The notes under the pieces were generated by a model. The model saw only the letters and a program-made list of their open reading frames with translations, was not told where the DNA came from and searched no databases. A stretch of 64,000 bases of DNA. It comes from Methanobacterium sp. SMA-27. GTDB taxonomy: Archaea; Methanobacteriota; Methanobacteria; Methanobacteriales; Methanobacteriaceae. Every line of letters starts with the position of its first letter. Position 1 is the stretch's first letter. Position numbers and translations under genes: made by a program. The stretch is taken from NCBI RefSeq assembly GCF_000744455.1, contig NZ_JQLY01000001.1, forward strand, positions 620,001 to 684,000, given 5' to 3'. Shown piece after piece: positions 8,210 to 17,310 of the stretch.

Positions 8210-8929
8210 CTATTTTACTATCCTGAGCATTTCATTGCCACCCTTTCTAAACTCATAATCAACCTTCACAATTTCCACATCAACATCAGTGAGGTCATTA
8301 ATTATCTTTTTAACAAATTCAGATTTTTTGCCCCTATTTTTTACAAGAGGATAAATCCTAAGTTCGTTGGAAGACACTCTAAGCATTTCTTTTATGGCAT
8401 TTAAATGAAAATTATAATCCAATCTATGATCATAGATAAAAAGTAAATGTGAGCACAGAACAATTGAGAAACTATTATTCTTAAATGGAAGACTCTTTAA
8501 ATCCGCACCAATATACCTTTGCCCTTTATATTTCCTGTAATCATCAATAAATTCTCTACAAGCTTTATTTCTTTGTTTTTTCAGATCTTCAATATTACTA
8601 AAAAAACCCCAAACAAAATGATCAACTGATTTCAAACCCTCAATAAGCAGTTCCAAATGTTCTTTACATTTAGCTGAAAGAGCTTCTGGAGTTTCATTAT
8701 AGATTATATCAACAGCTTTAATATCAAATCCTTTTTTTGACATCATGGCTGTAAATGAACTGGCACCAGCAGCACAGTCAAGTATTTTTTCATCTGCAAT
8801 ATTTTCTGGATCAAGATTGAACATCTTAATATACTCTGTCCATGTTCTTCCAATGAATATTGGACCCTCCACATTTCGGAAATGGGCTTTGTTAGCATTA
8901 TTTATTGGGGAAATATCTTTATTGTTCAT
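8210..8929 (-). CDS. SAM-dependent methyltransferase (class I)
   Basis: A 239-aa protein with SAM-binding motif I KILDCAAGASSF at about residues 48-59, the acidic end of strand 2 (IKAVDIIYN) and motif-IV-like LPFKNNSFSIVLCSHLLF. The C-terminal part is Lys-rich and less conserved. The substrate is not evident; proteins with this CAAGASSF signature occur as stand-alone genes in many prokaryotes. The ATG follows AAAGGTT. It is isolated from neighbours. Confidence 0.8.
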   Translation of the reverse strand: MNNKDISPINNANKAHFRNVEGPIFIGRTWTEYIKMFNLDPENIADEKILDCAAGASSFTAMMSKKGFDIKAVDIIYNETPEALSAKCKEHLELLIEGLKSVDHFVWGFFSNIEDLKKQRNKACREFIDDYRKYKGQRYIGADLKSLPFKNNSFSIVLCSHLLFIYDHRLDYNFHLNAIKEMLRVSSNELRIYPLVKNRGKKSEFVKKIINDLTDVDVEIVKVDYEFRKGGNEMLRIVK

Positions 8930-9202
8930 ATTTATTAACCTTTAAACTTTAAAAAACAGAACGAAGTCCAATCAATGAAAAATATTTTCAGGAAATTCTT
9001 TTTTCAGATTTTATATGATACATTTAGAAGTTAAATATTTCTAAAAAAAAATACAATTTCCAAATTCATAGACTTTACTTCATTTTGTATATTGATAAAT
9101 AAATTTTGTATACAAATTTGAAAAAAGAAATGGTGTTAACTTAAACAAGAATTATATTAGCAAGATTTATAAGTATGAAATTAGATCATTTAATATTCAC
9201 TT

Positions 9203-9277
9203 GCTCCGGTAGTGTAGTCCGGCCAATCATTTCGCCCTCTCGAGGCGAAGACTCGGGTTCGAATCCCGGCCGGAGCA
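9203..9277 (+). tRNA. tRNA-Glu (anticodon CTC)
   Basis: A 75-nt cloverleaf. The acceptor stem GCTCCGG pairs with CCGGAGC and the discriminator is A. The anticodon stem TCGCC/GGCGA encloses loop CTCTCGA, with anticodon CTC reading GAG. The T-arm is TCGGG-TTCGAAT-CCCGG. The 3' CCA is not encoded, as usual in many archaea. No intron is seen. Confidence 0.95.
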
Positions 9278-9361
9278 TCAAAACTTTTTCTATTTTAACT
9301 TTTAATAATCCATTAAAATTTTTTAAAACCATAAAAATTTTAATTCTAAACTATTGATACA

Positions 9362-10039
9362 CTATTCTAAATCTGCAATAACGGTACATGGTGCACTATC
9401 AATTCCTTTCACCTGCCATGGCACAATAACAACTCTTATGAGATGGTCCTCCACCTCTAGCAATTCAAAGTTCATATCTTCAATGAGTAAAAGAGGATCC
9501 CCATAATTTTCATCTTCAATAAAAGCATTAACATGGGCCTCTTTAAGCATTTCGGCATCACCATATCTAGTTATGGAGATTATATCAATACCAATACATT
9601 TTATATTTTTATAGGTTTTCCTGATCCATCGAACTAATTCAGGAGTTATACAAGGATAATCAGTTAAATATAGGTTAAGATCATCATCCCTATTCCTACC
9701 AAAACCAGTCTTGATCAACAAACAATCATATCCACTAAGATCAATTTCAGAAAGATCATCAATGGTGATAAATTCCCCTGGACCCTTTTCACAATCTAAC
9801 AGAAAAGGATCTTGGAATGTAAGTTCCATTATATCATAATCAGATATGGATTTACCAGAGGATATGAAATGTCTTGGAGCATCCACATGAGTTCCACAGT
9901 GATTACCCACTTGAATAATGTATGTGTTGTAATCTTCACCCCAGGTTATCTGATTGTTGGGTTTTATAACCGGTTTGGTTGTTCCAACGTAGTAAGCTGA
10001 ATTGTTATCAATATAGTATGAAAGTAGTACAGTTTTCAT
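9362..10039 (-). CDS. Cyclase-family metal-dependent hydrolase (kynurenine formamidase-like)
   Basis: A 225-aa member of the cyclase/kynurenine formamidase fold (PF04199). The metal-binding signature HCGTHVDAPRHF is present, followed by GIDIISI and the conserved EAHVNAF segment, which carries a His that usually contributes to metal binding. Family members hydrolyse formyl-kynurenine, creatinine-type amides or isatin; the archaeal substrate is unknown. RBS GGAGGATCT lies before the ATG. No tryptophan catabolism genes are nearby. Confidence 0.85.
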   Translation of the reverse strand: MKTVLLSYYIDNNSAYYVGTTKPVIKPNNQITWGEDYNTYIIQVGNHCGTHVDAPRHFISSGKSISDYDIMELTFQDPFLLDCEKGPGEFITIDDLSEIDLSGYDCLLIKTGFGRNRDDDLNLYLTDYPCITPELVRWIRKTYKNIKCIGIDIISITRYGDAEMLKEAHVNAFIEDENYGDPLLLIEDMNFELLEVEDHLIRVVIVPWQVKGIDSAPCTVIADLE

Positions 10040-10361
10040 ATAGATCCTCCAATTATTTCTTTCTAAAATAAGCTTAATAAGTTTTTTTATAGTAAAATTT
10101 ATCTAAAACCTTTTTTTAAAGTAATTATCAGAATAAACAATAGGTTCTTGCTTTAATGATCCTTTTTCATGTTAAATGACTCTGTTATAAGCTTTTAAAA
10201 AAGATGCCGAACTTGTAACTATTAATAATATCCATAAAAATTCTGGACTATTATAATATTAGAAAATAACCAGCTTTAGGATGTCCAACACTATTAAAAT
10301 GAAAAAACATGTTTCATTTAGTAATAGCTGTTCATTTAATCCTGTTTTAGGTTTAGAGAAA
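10040..10361. other. Intergenic region upstream of the sulfur operon
   Basis: No gene seen. An inverted repeat AAATGAAA-N7-TTTCATTT lies at 10297-10319 and could be a regulator site. The promoter of the TusA operon follows. Confidence 0.4.
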
Positions 10362-10394
10362 ACTATATAAAGTTTATATAACAATTGTTATATA
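10362..10394 (+). promoter_or_regulatory. TATA box and 20-bp palindromic operator of the TusA operon
   Basis: ACTATATAAAG (about 10362-10372) resembles an archaeal TATA box. Directly downstream is a perfect 20-bp palindrome, TATATAACAATTGTTATATA (10375-10394), which would overlap the transcription start. Its 12-base core CAATTGTTATAT also occurs at 6487-6498, upstream of the frameshifted zinc-ribbon gene, suggesting one shared regulator. The leader to the TusA ATG would be about 170 bases. Confidence 0.5.
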
Positions 10395-10562
10395 GGGTGG
10401 AGGGGGAGTAAAGCAAATTACAGGACAAATTTCAGGTTTAGAAATAGAAATTAATTATATAATGACGCAGAAACTACTACAAAAAATTTTATCATTCCTG
10501 AACAACATATGATATATTAATAATTAATAATTTTTTTAAAATATTAATAAGAGGTGGATTCA
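10395..10562 (+). other. Leader of the TusA operon
   Basis: A purine-rich GGTGGAGGGGGAG stretch (about 10396-10408) resembles an RBS, but no standard start codon follows at a suitable distance. A frame without a start (VKQITGQISG and on) stays open for about 35 codons. This could be a decayed leader ORF; nothing else is seen. Confidence 0.3.
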
Positions 10563-10784
10563 ATGGCAGAAGTGAAAGTTGATGTTAAAGGGGAAACATG
10601 TCCAGTACCACTAGTTGAAATGAGAAAGGCAGTAAGAAAGGCATCACCCGGAGAAATTATTGAAGTAACGGGTACCCATCCCGCATCCAAAAAAGAAATA
10701 CCCATGGCAGTTGAAGCTCTGGGATTAGAATTGGTTGATATCCAAGAAAAGGATGGAATATGGACCATCAAAATTCGCAAATAA
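10563..10784 (+). CDS. tusA: TusA/SirA-family sulfur carrier protein
   Basis: A 73-aa sulfur-relay protein. The hallmark CPxP motif (CPVPLVEMRKAV) near residue 13 carries the persulfide Cys. The rest matches the two-layer alpha/beta TusA fold, ending GIWTIKIRK. I chose ATG 10563, 7 bases after GAGGTG, over an in-frame GTG inside the RBS. It is first in an operon with a DsrE-like protein (24-base gap) and a NifS-like protein. TusA normally receives sulfur from a cysteine desulfurase or DsrE protein and passes it to tRNA thiolation or cofactor synthesis. Confidence 0.9.
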   Translation: MAEVKVDVKGETCPVPLVEMRKAVRKASPGEIIEVTGTHPASKKEIPMAVEALGLELVDIQEKDGIWTIKIRK

Positions 10785-10807
10785 AAAAAATTGAGGAGTA
10801 AAAAAAA

Positions 10808-11242
10808 ATGGTTGAAGAAAATAAACCAGATAAGGCAACCATTATTGTGCACAGCGGAGACATGGATAAAATATACAGCGCACTCATAGTTGCCAATGGA
10901 GCCCTATCAATGGGAATGGAAGCATCACTATATTTCACGTTTTGGGGACTGCAACGACTTCAAAAAGGCGGACTTGAAAAGGGACCTCTATCAAAAATGC
11001 ACTTCCTAGGACTTGGAAAATCCATGATAAAAAGCAGGATGAAAAAAGCCAATGTAGTCTCCCTTGAACATCTATTTAAGGATTTCAAGGAATTAGGTGG
11101 TAAAGTAATAGCATGCGAGATGACCATGGAGATCATGGGAGTGAGCAAGGAAGACCTGGATCAAAATTTGATAGATGAATACGGTGCAGTGGGAACCTAT
11201 ATCAACGAAGCAAGAGATTCAAAAATAACCCTCTTCATTTAA
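10808..11242 (+). CDS. DsrE/DsrF-like sulfur-transfer protein
   Basis: A 144-aa DsrE2-type protein. It begins with the nucleotide-fold-like strand ATIIVHSGDMDKIYSALIVAN and has the family Cys in VIACEMTMEIMGVSKEDL near residue 100. In sulfur-oxidising microbes this Cys carries persulfide and exchanges it with TusA. A stretch around residues 40-56 (LYFTFWGLQRL) is the usual DsrE2 loop. RBS GAGGAG precedes the ATG. The position between tusA and the NifS-like gene supports a direct sulfur relay. Confidence 0.88.
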   Translation: MVEENKPDKATIIVHSGDMDKIYSALIVANGALSMGMEASLYFTFWGLQRLQKGGLEKGPLSKMHFLGLGKSMIKSRMKKANVVSLEHLFKDFKELGGKVIACEMTMEIMGVSKEDLDQNLIDEYGAVGTYINEARDSKITLFI

Positions 11243-11285
11243 TTTATAGTACTAGAATTTCTTTAAATAAGGAGGAATAATCAAT

Positions 11286-12452
11286 ATGTCAAATAAGTAT
11301 ATCTATCTTGACAATGCATCGGTTACAAGAATGGATGAAAGAGTATTGGAAGTAATGAACCCTTATTTTTTCGAATCCTACGCAATACCAACATCAGAAA
11401 CAGGATATTCAATGGGTATCGAAGCAAGAGAAGCCCTTGAAAAAAGCAGAGGAAGAATAGCCACAGCACTGGGTGCTAATGAAAACGAACTCATATTCAC
11501 ATCTGGCAGTTCAGAATCAAGTAACACTGCTGTTAAGGGTGTTGCAATGGCATTGATAAACAAGAAAGGTAAACATATCATAGTATCGGCCATAGAAGAT
11601 TTTCCAGTATTAAACAGTGCGAAAGCCCTGGAAAAATATGGATTTGACGTAACCTACCTCGAAGTTGACAAATATGGAATAGTTGATCCTCAAGTTTTAA
11701 AAAATTCCATTAGAGACGATACAATACTGGTATCTATTCAACATGCAAACCAGGAAATTGGAAGCGTACAGGACATAAAAGCAATAGGTGAAATCTGCAG
11801 AGAAAAAGGAGTAATATTCCACACAGACGCCACTCACACATTCACCAAGGTACCTTTAGATGTGAGTGTACTGCCGGTTGATCTTGTAACAATCTCAGCA
11901 CATACAATACATGGACCCAACGGAATTGGGGCACTCTATATCAAAAAAGGAACACCCATGATGAAATGGCTTGACGGTGGATTTCAGGAGTTCAACAAAC
12001 GAGGCGGTCTTGAAAATATTCCGGGTGCAATTGGCTTTGCAAAAGCAGTTGAACTCGTAACCAATGAGGAAAATACGAAGATACAGGACATGCGTGACCA
12101 TCTGATTGAAAGAGTACTGTCAGAAATACCTCAAACAATACTGAATGGTCATCCATTACTTAGAACACCTCAAAATGCCAATATAACATTTCAATATGTG
12201 GAAGGAGAATCAGTAACACTACACCTAGACATGCGCGGTTTCGCTGTAAGCACAGGCTCTGCATGTTTCAGCAGATCCCTACAGGCAAGCCATGTAATAC
12301 TGGGAATAGGGGGAGACCCTGAAAGAGCACATGGATCGCTCAGAGTAACATTGGGACGTTTCAACAAAATGGAAGATGTAGATGCAATTACCGATGCGTT
12401 AATAGAAGTTGTAACCAATTTAAGAAAGATGAGCCCGCTAGGTAAAACCTAA
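11286..12452 (+). CDS. Cysteine desulfurase-like protein lacking the PLP lysine
   Basis: A 388-aa protein with the full NifS/IscS fold length and clear similarity throughout (LDNAS near the start, TSGSSESSNTAVKG, QHANQEIGS, VSTGSACFSRS). The sulfur-accepting Cys is kept (C327). The PLP Schiff-base Lys of the usual SAHK motif is Thr207 (ISAHTIHGPNG). The PLP-stacking His is Asp105 (SAIEDFPV), and the Gln of DAxQ is His184 (DATH). Canonical desulfurization is therefore not expected. It could be a persulfide carrier or scaffold for the TusA and DsrE-like partners encoded just upstream; that is inference. RBS GGAGG lies before the ATG. Confidence 0.85.
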   Translation: MSNKYIYLDNASVTRMDERVLEVMNPYFFESYAIPTSETGYSMGIEAREALEKSRGRIATALGANENELIFTSGSSESSNTAVKGVAMALINKKGKHIIVSAIEDFPVLNSAKALEKYGFDVTYLEVDKYGIVDPQVLKNSIRDDTILVSIQHANQEIGSVQDIKAIGEICREKGVIFHTDATHTFTKVPLDVSVLPVDLVTISAHTIHGPNGIGALYIKKGTPMMKWLDGGFQEFNKRGGLENIPGAIGFAKAVELVTNEENTKIQDMRDHLIERVLSEIPQTILNGHPLLRTPQNANITFQYVEGESVTLHLDMRGFAVSTGSACFSRSLQASHVILGIGGDPERAHGSLRVTLGRFNKMEDVDAITDALIEVVTNLRKMSPLGKT

Positions 12453-12457
12453 AAAAG

Positions 12458-12476
12458 TTTTTTTACTATTTTTTTT
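12458..12476 (+). terminator. T-tract terminator of the sulfur operon
   Basis: Two T-runs (seven and eight T) begin six bases after the NifS-like stop, between convergent genes. They fit an archaeal T-tract terminator. Confidence 0.5.
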
Positions 12477-12537
12477 AATCTAAATTATCTATTTTTTTTA
12501 TTAAAAACAAAATATGCATTAAAAAAATGCATTAATC

Positions 12538-14580
12538 TTAATCTCCATCATCTTCATCATTAATCTCTTTAAAAGTCAATTTAAAAGTGGTACCATTGTT
12601 ACTATGAACCTCAAGAAGGGCTTCAAGTTGTATTGAAAGACTAGCTACAAGTTTGAGCCCTAAAGAAGATGCTTCAAATGGATCAATATTACTTGGAATT
12701 CCAATACCATCATCAAAAACTGTTAAAATATATTCTCCACTATCAAACTCGAGCTTCACATTAATATTACCATTTTCATCAGGAAATGCGTGTTTAATAG
12801 AATTTGAAACCATTTCATTAACAATTAAACCCATTGGGAGGGCAGTATCAATATTTAAATAAATTTCATCTGCATCCACTTCTGTTTTAATATTACTTGA
12901 AACACGTGAATATGAAGTTATAATATCACGAACAAGACTATCTAGGTATTCATACATATTGAGCTTACTCATGTTGTGTCTATGGTAAAGCTTTTCATGG
13001 ATCATAGCCATGGATTTAACACGGCCTCTGCTTTCTTTAAGAACTTCAGAAGCCTCTTCATTCTCAGTATTTTTAGCTTGAAGAGATAAAAGACTTGAAA
13101 TAATCTGCATGTTATTTTTAACCCTATGATGAATTTCCTGTAAAAGCACGTCCTTTTCATTTAAAGATGCAACGAGTTTATCTTCAACATTTTTTAACTC
13201 AGAAATGTCAATAATTATCCCCCTGAAACCTTCAGGAACACCATTGTGGGTTATAGGGTTAGAATAGAGTATTATGGGAAATTTAGTCATGTCTGTACGC
13301 AGGGCAGTATATTCATCTCCAGTAACCTGCCCTTCAAGAACATTTTGAATTCTTGCCTTTGATAACGGTCTATCTTCCTCAATTAACAGTTCTAAAATAT
13401 TTAAACCATTATCCAGATCCGCCTGGGAATAACCAAACATTATAAAGGCATACTTATTCATAAATGTAAGATTACCATTTAAATCTGTTTCAAAAACTGT
13501 TTGGGGAAGAAGATCTGCCAGATCTCTGTACTTCTTCTCAGACTTTTTTATATGTTCCTCAGCATTTTTACGACTAGTTATATCTTCAAAAATATATATC
13601 CAACCTGTAAAAAGCCCCCCATTATAAACAGGGGCAAATTGAATTTCAATCCATTTAACATCAGATTTTTCAATTTTTAAATTAATATTACCCTCAGCTT
13701 TCCCCTTTGGTGAGATTTCATTCCATATTTCAAGTTTTTGACCTGCACTTTGACCAACACATGTATTATCCAATTTAAGAAGTTTCTCTGCCTGGGGATT
13801 AATATCCATAATCCTCTCCTGTGTATCTAACACCAAAACCCCATTTTTCATACTGTCAAAGAGGCTTTTATATGCTGGAGGCATAATATCCAGGAGTTTA
13901 TAACCAACAATACTCCATAATATAAGAATTCCTGAGGCTGTGAGAGCCAGAGGTGTGGGATCAAAGAAGAATGGGATAAGACCTGCAGAATAAAAAGAAT
14001 TGCTTAATAACGGTATTAATGCTGCTAGAAAAACCATCATTGCCTGACGTTGGTAGATGCGAGATGTTCTAAATAAATTCTGTCCAATTAAGACCAATCC
14101 TGCCAGTAAGAGTATATATGAATAAATAGCTGAGGTTATAGCTGCTGGTCCATGAGCGTATAATACCATTAAACCTTCAGATGTCATCACAGGAATGATA
14201 AGAGGCCATACAAGTCCGTGCAATTCATTTGTAAATGTCAAGTAGATAGTTGCAACAGGAATTAAAAAAAGAAATATAACTCTGGGTCTTTTTATAACCT
14301 CTTGATTCTGAGTGTAATCTAATGTAAAAAGAAACCAAAACGGTGCTGCAGCACTGATCCCAATATAACTGAGTTTAGCCCATAAAATTTTTGAAGCCAA
14401 ATCTGCAGAAGCAAGCTCCATAGCACTGGTTAACGACCATTCAGCTACAAATAAAAATAATAATGAAAGATACAATGCACCGCTAACTCCCCGTCTTTTC
14501 CAAGCCCTCCAAGATAAAAGGAGACTTATTAATGAACTGATAATTAAAATTCCAGAGTAAGCAGTGTACTGTATTTCCAT
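12538..14580 (-). CDS. 7TM sensor histidine kinase with two PAS domains (HisKA_2)
   Basis: A 680-aa membrane kinase. Residues 1-225 form an N-terminal seven-helix sensor of the histidine-kinase 7TM type (WSLTSAMELAS and FWFLFTLDYT). Two PAS domains follow (about 235-345 and 350-465, the second with MFGYSQADLDNG). The HisKA_2 motif [20 protein letters not shown] (H484/H485) and an HATPase (NEMVSNSIKHAF, DDGIGIP, SLGLKLV) complete it. It presumably autophosphorylates and signals to receiver proteins such as the one at 7334. RBS GAGGAT precedes the ATG. No response regulator is adjacent. Confidence 0.92.
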   Translation of the reverse strand: MEIQYTAYSGILIISSLISLLLSWRAWKRRGVSGALYLSLLFLFVAEWSLTSAMELASADLASKILWAKLSYIGISAAAPFWFLFTLDYTQNQEVIKRPRVIFLFLIPVATIYLTFTNELHGLVWPLIIPVMTSEGLMVLYAHGPAAITSAIYSYILLLAGLVLIGQNLFRTSRIYQRQAMMVFLAALIPLLSNSFYSAGLIPFFFDPTPLALTASGILILWSIVGYKLLDIMPPAYKSLFDSMKNGVLVLDTQERIMDINPQAEKLLKLDNTCVGQSAGQKLEIWNEISPKGKAEGNINLKIEKSDVKWIEIQFAPVYNGGLFTGWIYIFEDITSRKNAEEHIKKSEKKYRDLADLLPQTVFETDLNGNLTFMNKYAFIMFGYSQADLDNGLNILELLIEEDRPLSKARIQNVLEGQVTGDEYTALRTDMTKFPIILYSNPITHNGVPEGFRGIIIDISELKNVEDKLVASLNEKDVLLQEIHHRVKNNMQIISSLLSLQAKNTENEEASEVLKESRGRVKSMAMIHEKLYHRHNMSKLNMYEYLDSLVRDIITSYSRVSSNIKTEVDADEIYLNIDTALPMGLIVNEMVSNSIKHAFPDENGNINVKLEFDSGEYILTVFDDGIGIPSNIDPFEASSLGLKLVASLSIQLEALLEVHSNNGTTFKLTFKEINDEDDGD

Positions 14581-14675
14581 TTTGTATCCTCAAATGTTTT
14601 TTAAACCATCTGTTTCTGATTATAAATAGTTTTATTCCTCAACAATATATTCACATACTTTCAAAAGAATTTTAC

Positions 14676-15389
14676 ATGTTAAAACCAAAAAATATGATCA
14701 TGGAAAATGAAAAAACCTGGAAACAGTTCAAGGGAAAGGAAACACCATCTTCCGTTGAGATCAACGAACTCTTCTTTAACAATATTCCTAAAGGTTCTGA
14801 AATACTGGATTTTGGTTGTGCATGGGGCAGAATAGCATTCCACCTTCAAAAAAGAGGTTACAATGTAACAGGCTTCGATCTAAACCAAAATGCAGTTGAA
14901 ACAGCATTAAAAGAAGCAGAGAAAACCAACAAGAAAAATATTTTCCAGGTGCAATTCCATACAGCAAATGCAATGGAATTACCATACCCTGACAAGTCCT
15001 TTGATGCATGTATTTTACAGGCATTCCTTACAACCATAATCAAACCAGAACACAGAACCCTGATATTAAAAGAGGCAAACAGAGTACTAAAAGATGAAGG
15101 AATTATATATCTGGCAGATTTTGGCCAAAACTGGGAAAATCCCTACTACAGCCAGAGATATGAACGTGATTTTGTGAAAACTGGTGAAATGGGAACCTTT
15201 ATCGTGACCAAAAAAGGAAAACCCCAGGGCAAAGAACTTTTCAAAGCACACCACTATACAAAGGAAGAATTAATGGTATTATTTGAGCAGGTTAAAAAAT
15301 TCAAGGTAGAAATAGTACATGAAACAGTCTTCACAACATTTCAAGGTAACCAAACCAAAGGATACATCATAATTGCAAAGAAAATATAA
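14676..15389 (+). CDS. SAM-dependent methyltransferase (class I)
   Basis: A 237-aa enzyme with motif I ILDFGCAWGRIAFHL, acidic VTGFDLNQNAV at the end of strand 2, and motif IV LPYPDKSFDACILQAFL (Methyltransf_11 type). The substrate is unknown. The start is uncertain: ATG at 14676, 14694 or 14700 are all in frame and no strong RBS is present, so the message may be leaderless. It is transcribed divergently from the sensor kinase across a 95-base gap. Confidence 0.85.
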   Translation: MLKPKNMIMENEKTWKQFKGKETPSSVEINELFFNNIPKGSEILDFGCAWGRIAFHLQKRGYNVTGFDLNQNAVETALKEAEKTNKKNIFQVQFHTANAMELPYPDKSFDACILQAFLTTIIKPEHRTLILKEANRVLKDEGIIYLADFGQNWENPYYSQRYERDFVKTGEMGTFIVTKKGKPQGKELFKAHHYTKEELMVLFEQVKKFKVEIVHETVFTTFQGNQTKGYIIIAKKI

Positions 15390-15523
15390 AAAAAAATAAT
15401 GAATAAAATTAGTTCAGTTAAAATAATCAATTCAAATATAACTTAAAAGATTTCCACCTACAACAATCTAAATTAAACATTTCCACTTAACTACAATTTA
15501 TAAATAAATTTATAGGAAATAAT

Positions 15524-17230
15524 ATGAAAGATAAAAAAGAACTTCAAAAAATACTCAAAAGAATAGATGGAAAGGGTTACAAGGCATATAATGATATTAA
15601 AGGCATTTATAATTTTGATTTTTTTATTTTACATATAGACCATGTTCAGAGGGACCCCTTTGCAGGTCCATCACTTTTAAGAGTTGAGGTGCAGGGCGCA
15701 TCATTTCCAAGAGAATTAATTGACAACCATGAAAAAAGGGATGCAGTATCCGACTTTATTGCAAGAGCATTAAATGGATCAATAAAAAAACATACAGCAG
15801 GAAGAAGTGGAAGTGGAAAAAGTGGGATTATAACAATAGACAGTGGAGATCAGGAGATATTAGAAAGGAGCTGTGTTAATATTCGGCCAGGTAATTTGGA
15901 GGTTAGATTTTCTTTAGGCCTTCCGGCACGGGGAAGAAGGATAATAGGTAGAGAAGCTTCCAGAATATTGATGGATGTACTTCCAGTAATTGTTAATGAT
16001 TCATGTTTCTATAAAAATATAGATTCAGATCATCTAACAGAAGAAGTGGAACTTTTTGAAGATGCAAATTTTATACGGAACCAGCTAAAAAGCAGAGGTC
16101 TGGTTGCATTTGTAAGGGATGGTTCAATACTTCCAAGGGGAAGCGGTGTAACAGACAAACCATTGAAAAATGCAGTTCAATTTAAAACACCAAAATCCAT
16201 GGAAGTTATGTTTGAAACACCTAACCATGGATCTGTAAAGGGTATGGGTATCCCTAAGGGCGTTAACTTGATAGTTGGTGGAGGCTATCATGGTAAATCA
16301 ACACTGCTACAGGCAATAGAGAGGGGTGTTTACAATCACATATATGGAGATGGAAGAGAATGGGTTGTAACAGATCCAACAGCTGTCAAGATCAGAGCAG
16401 AAGATGGCAGAAGAATAGAGAATGTTGACATAAGTTCATTTATACACAACCCACCTTTAAATAAAAACACCGAAGAATTCTCAACAGAAAATGCATCGGG
16501 TTCAACATCCCAGGCAGCAAATATTGTAGAGGCAGTTGAAGCAGGGACACATCTAATACTATTCGACGAAGACACATCAGCAACCAACTTCATGATACGC
16601 GATGAAAGAATGCAGAGACTGGTTTCAAATGAGAAAGAACCAATAACACCATTTATAGACCGGGTCCGAGAACTGTACGAAGACCATAACATATCCACCA
16701 TCATGGTAATGGGAGGATCAGGGGACTACTTTGAAGTCGCAGACACAGTTATAATGATGGACAACTACATACCAGAAGACGTTACAAAGGATGCAAAGAA
16801 GATAAAAGAAGAGCTTCCAATAAACAGAATGCAAGAAGTAGAATTCAAATTTCGATTCAAGGAAAGATACCCACTTCCTGAAAGCATTAAAACATATAAA
16901 GGTCGGAAAATAAAACTCGATATACGTGGAAAATCAACCATACTACTGGGCCTGGAAACCATAGACCTTTCACAGGTTGAACAGTTAATCGACACCAGCC
17001 AGACGCGTGCAATAGCCTATGCAATAGCCTATGCTGCCCAAAACCATATGGATGGTAAAACCAACATGAAAGAAATAGTTAAGATGGTAGAACACGATAT
17101 TGAAACAAAAGGACTTGACATACTGGCACCAAAGGGTCGAAAGAATCCTAATAATATTGTAAAACCAAGAATATTTGAACTTACAGCTGCACTCAACAGA
17201 CTCAGAAGTTTAAAAACTAGAAAATATTAA
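15524..17230 (+). CDS. ABC-class P-loop ATPase (COG3044 family)
   Basis: A 568-aa soluble ATPase of the predicted ABC-class family (PF09818). The N-terminal region begins MKDKKELQKILKRIDGKGYK and includes HVQRDPFAGPSLLRVEV. The Walker A is GGGYHGKSTLL (about residue 251), the Walker B is HLILFDEDTSATNF, and an IMVMGGSGDYFEVADTVI segment follows. Length is normal for the family. These proteins have no transmembrane part and are thought to act on nucleic acid; the function is not established. No RBS is obvious before the ATG. Confidence 0.92.
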   Translation: MKDKKELQKILKRIDGKGYKAYNDIKGIYNFDFFILHIDHVQRDPFAGPSLLRVEVQGASFPRELIDNHEKRDAVSDFIARALNGSIKKHTAGRSGSGKSGIITIDSGDQEILERSCVNIRPGNLEVRFSLGLPARGRRIIGREASRILMDVLPVIVNDSCFYKNIDSDHLTEEVELFEDANFIRNQLKSRGLVAFVRDGSILPRGSGVTDKPLKNAVQFKTPKSMEVMFETPNHGSVKGMGIPKGVNLIVGGGYHGKSTLLQAIERGVYNHIYGDGREWVVTDPTAVKIRAEDGRRIENVDISSFIHNPPLNKNTEEFSTENASGSTSQAANIVEAVEAGTHLILFDEDTSATNFMIRDERMQRLVSNEKEPITPFIDRVRELYEDHNISTIMVMGGSGDYFEVADTVIMMDNYIPEDVTKDAKKIKEELPINRMQEVEFKFRFKERYPLPESIKTYKGRKIKLDIRGKSTILLGLETIDLSQVEQLIDTSQTRAIAYAIAYAAQNHMDGKTNMKEIVKMVEHDIETKGLDILAPKGRKNPNNIVKPRIFELTAALNRLRSLKTRKY

Positions 17231-17310
17231 AACAATGATCCATCATAAAACTTCATATCTCATTGAACCTTCATATTACAAATCAGCTTCACATCATTTA
17301 TTTAGAAGAT

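Noticed and set aside
16990..17030. Repeat GCAATAGCCTATGCAATAGCCTATGC as a mobile or regulatory element
   Set aside because: It is in frame inside the ABC-class ATPase and encodes a repeated AIAYA stretch of helix.
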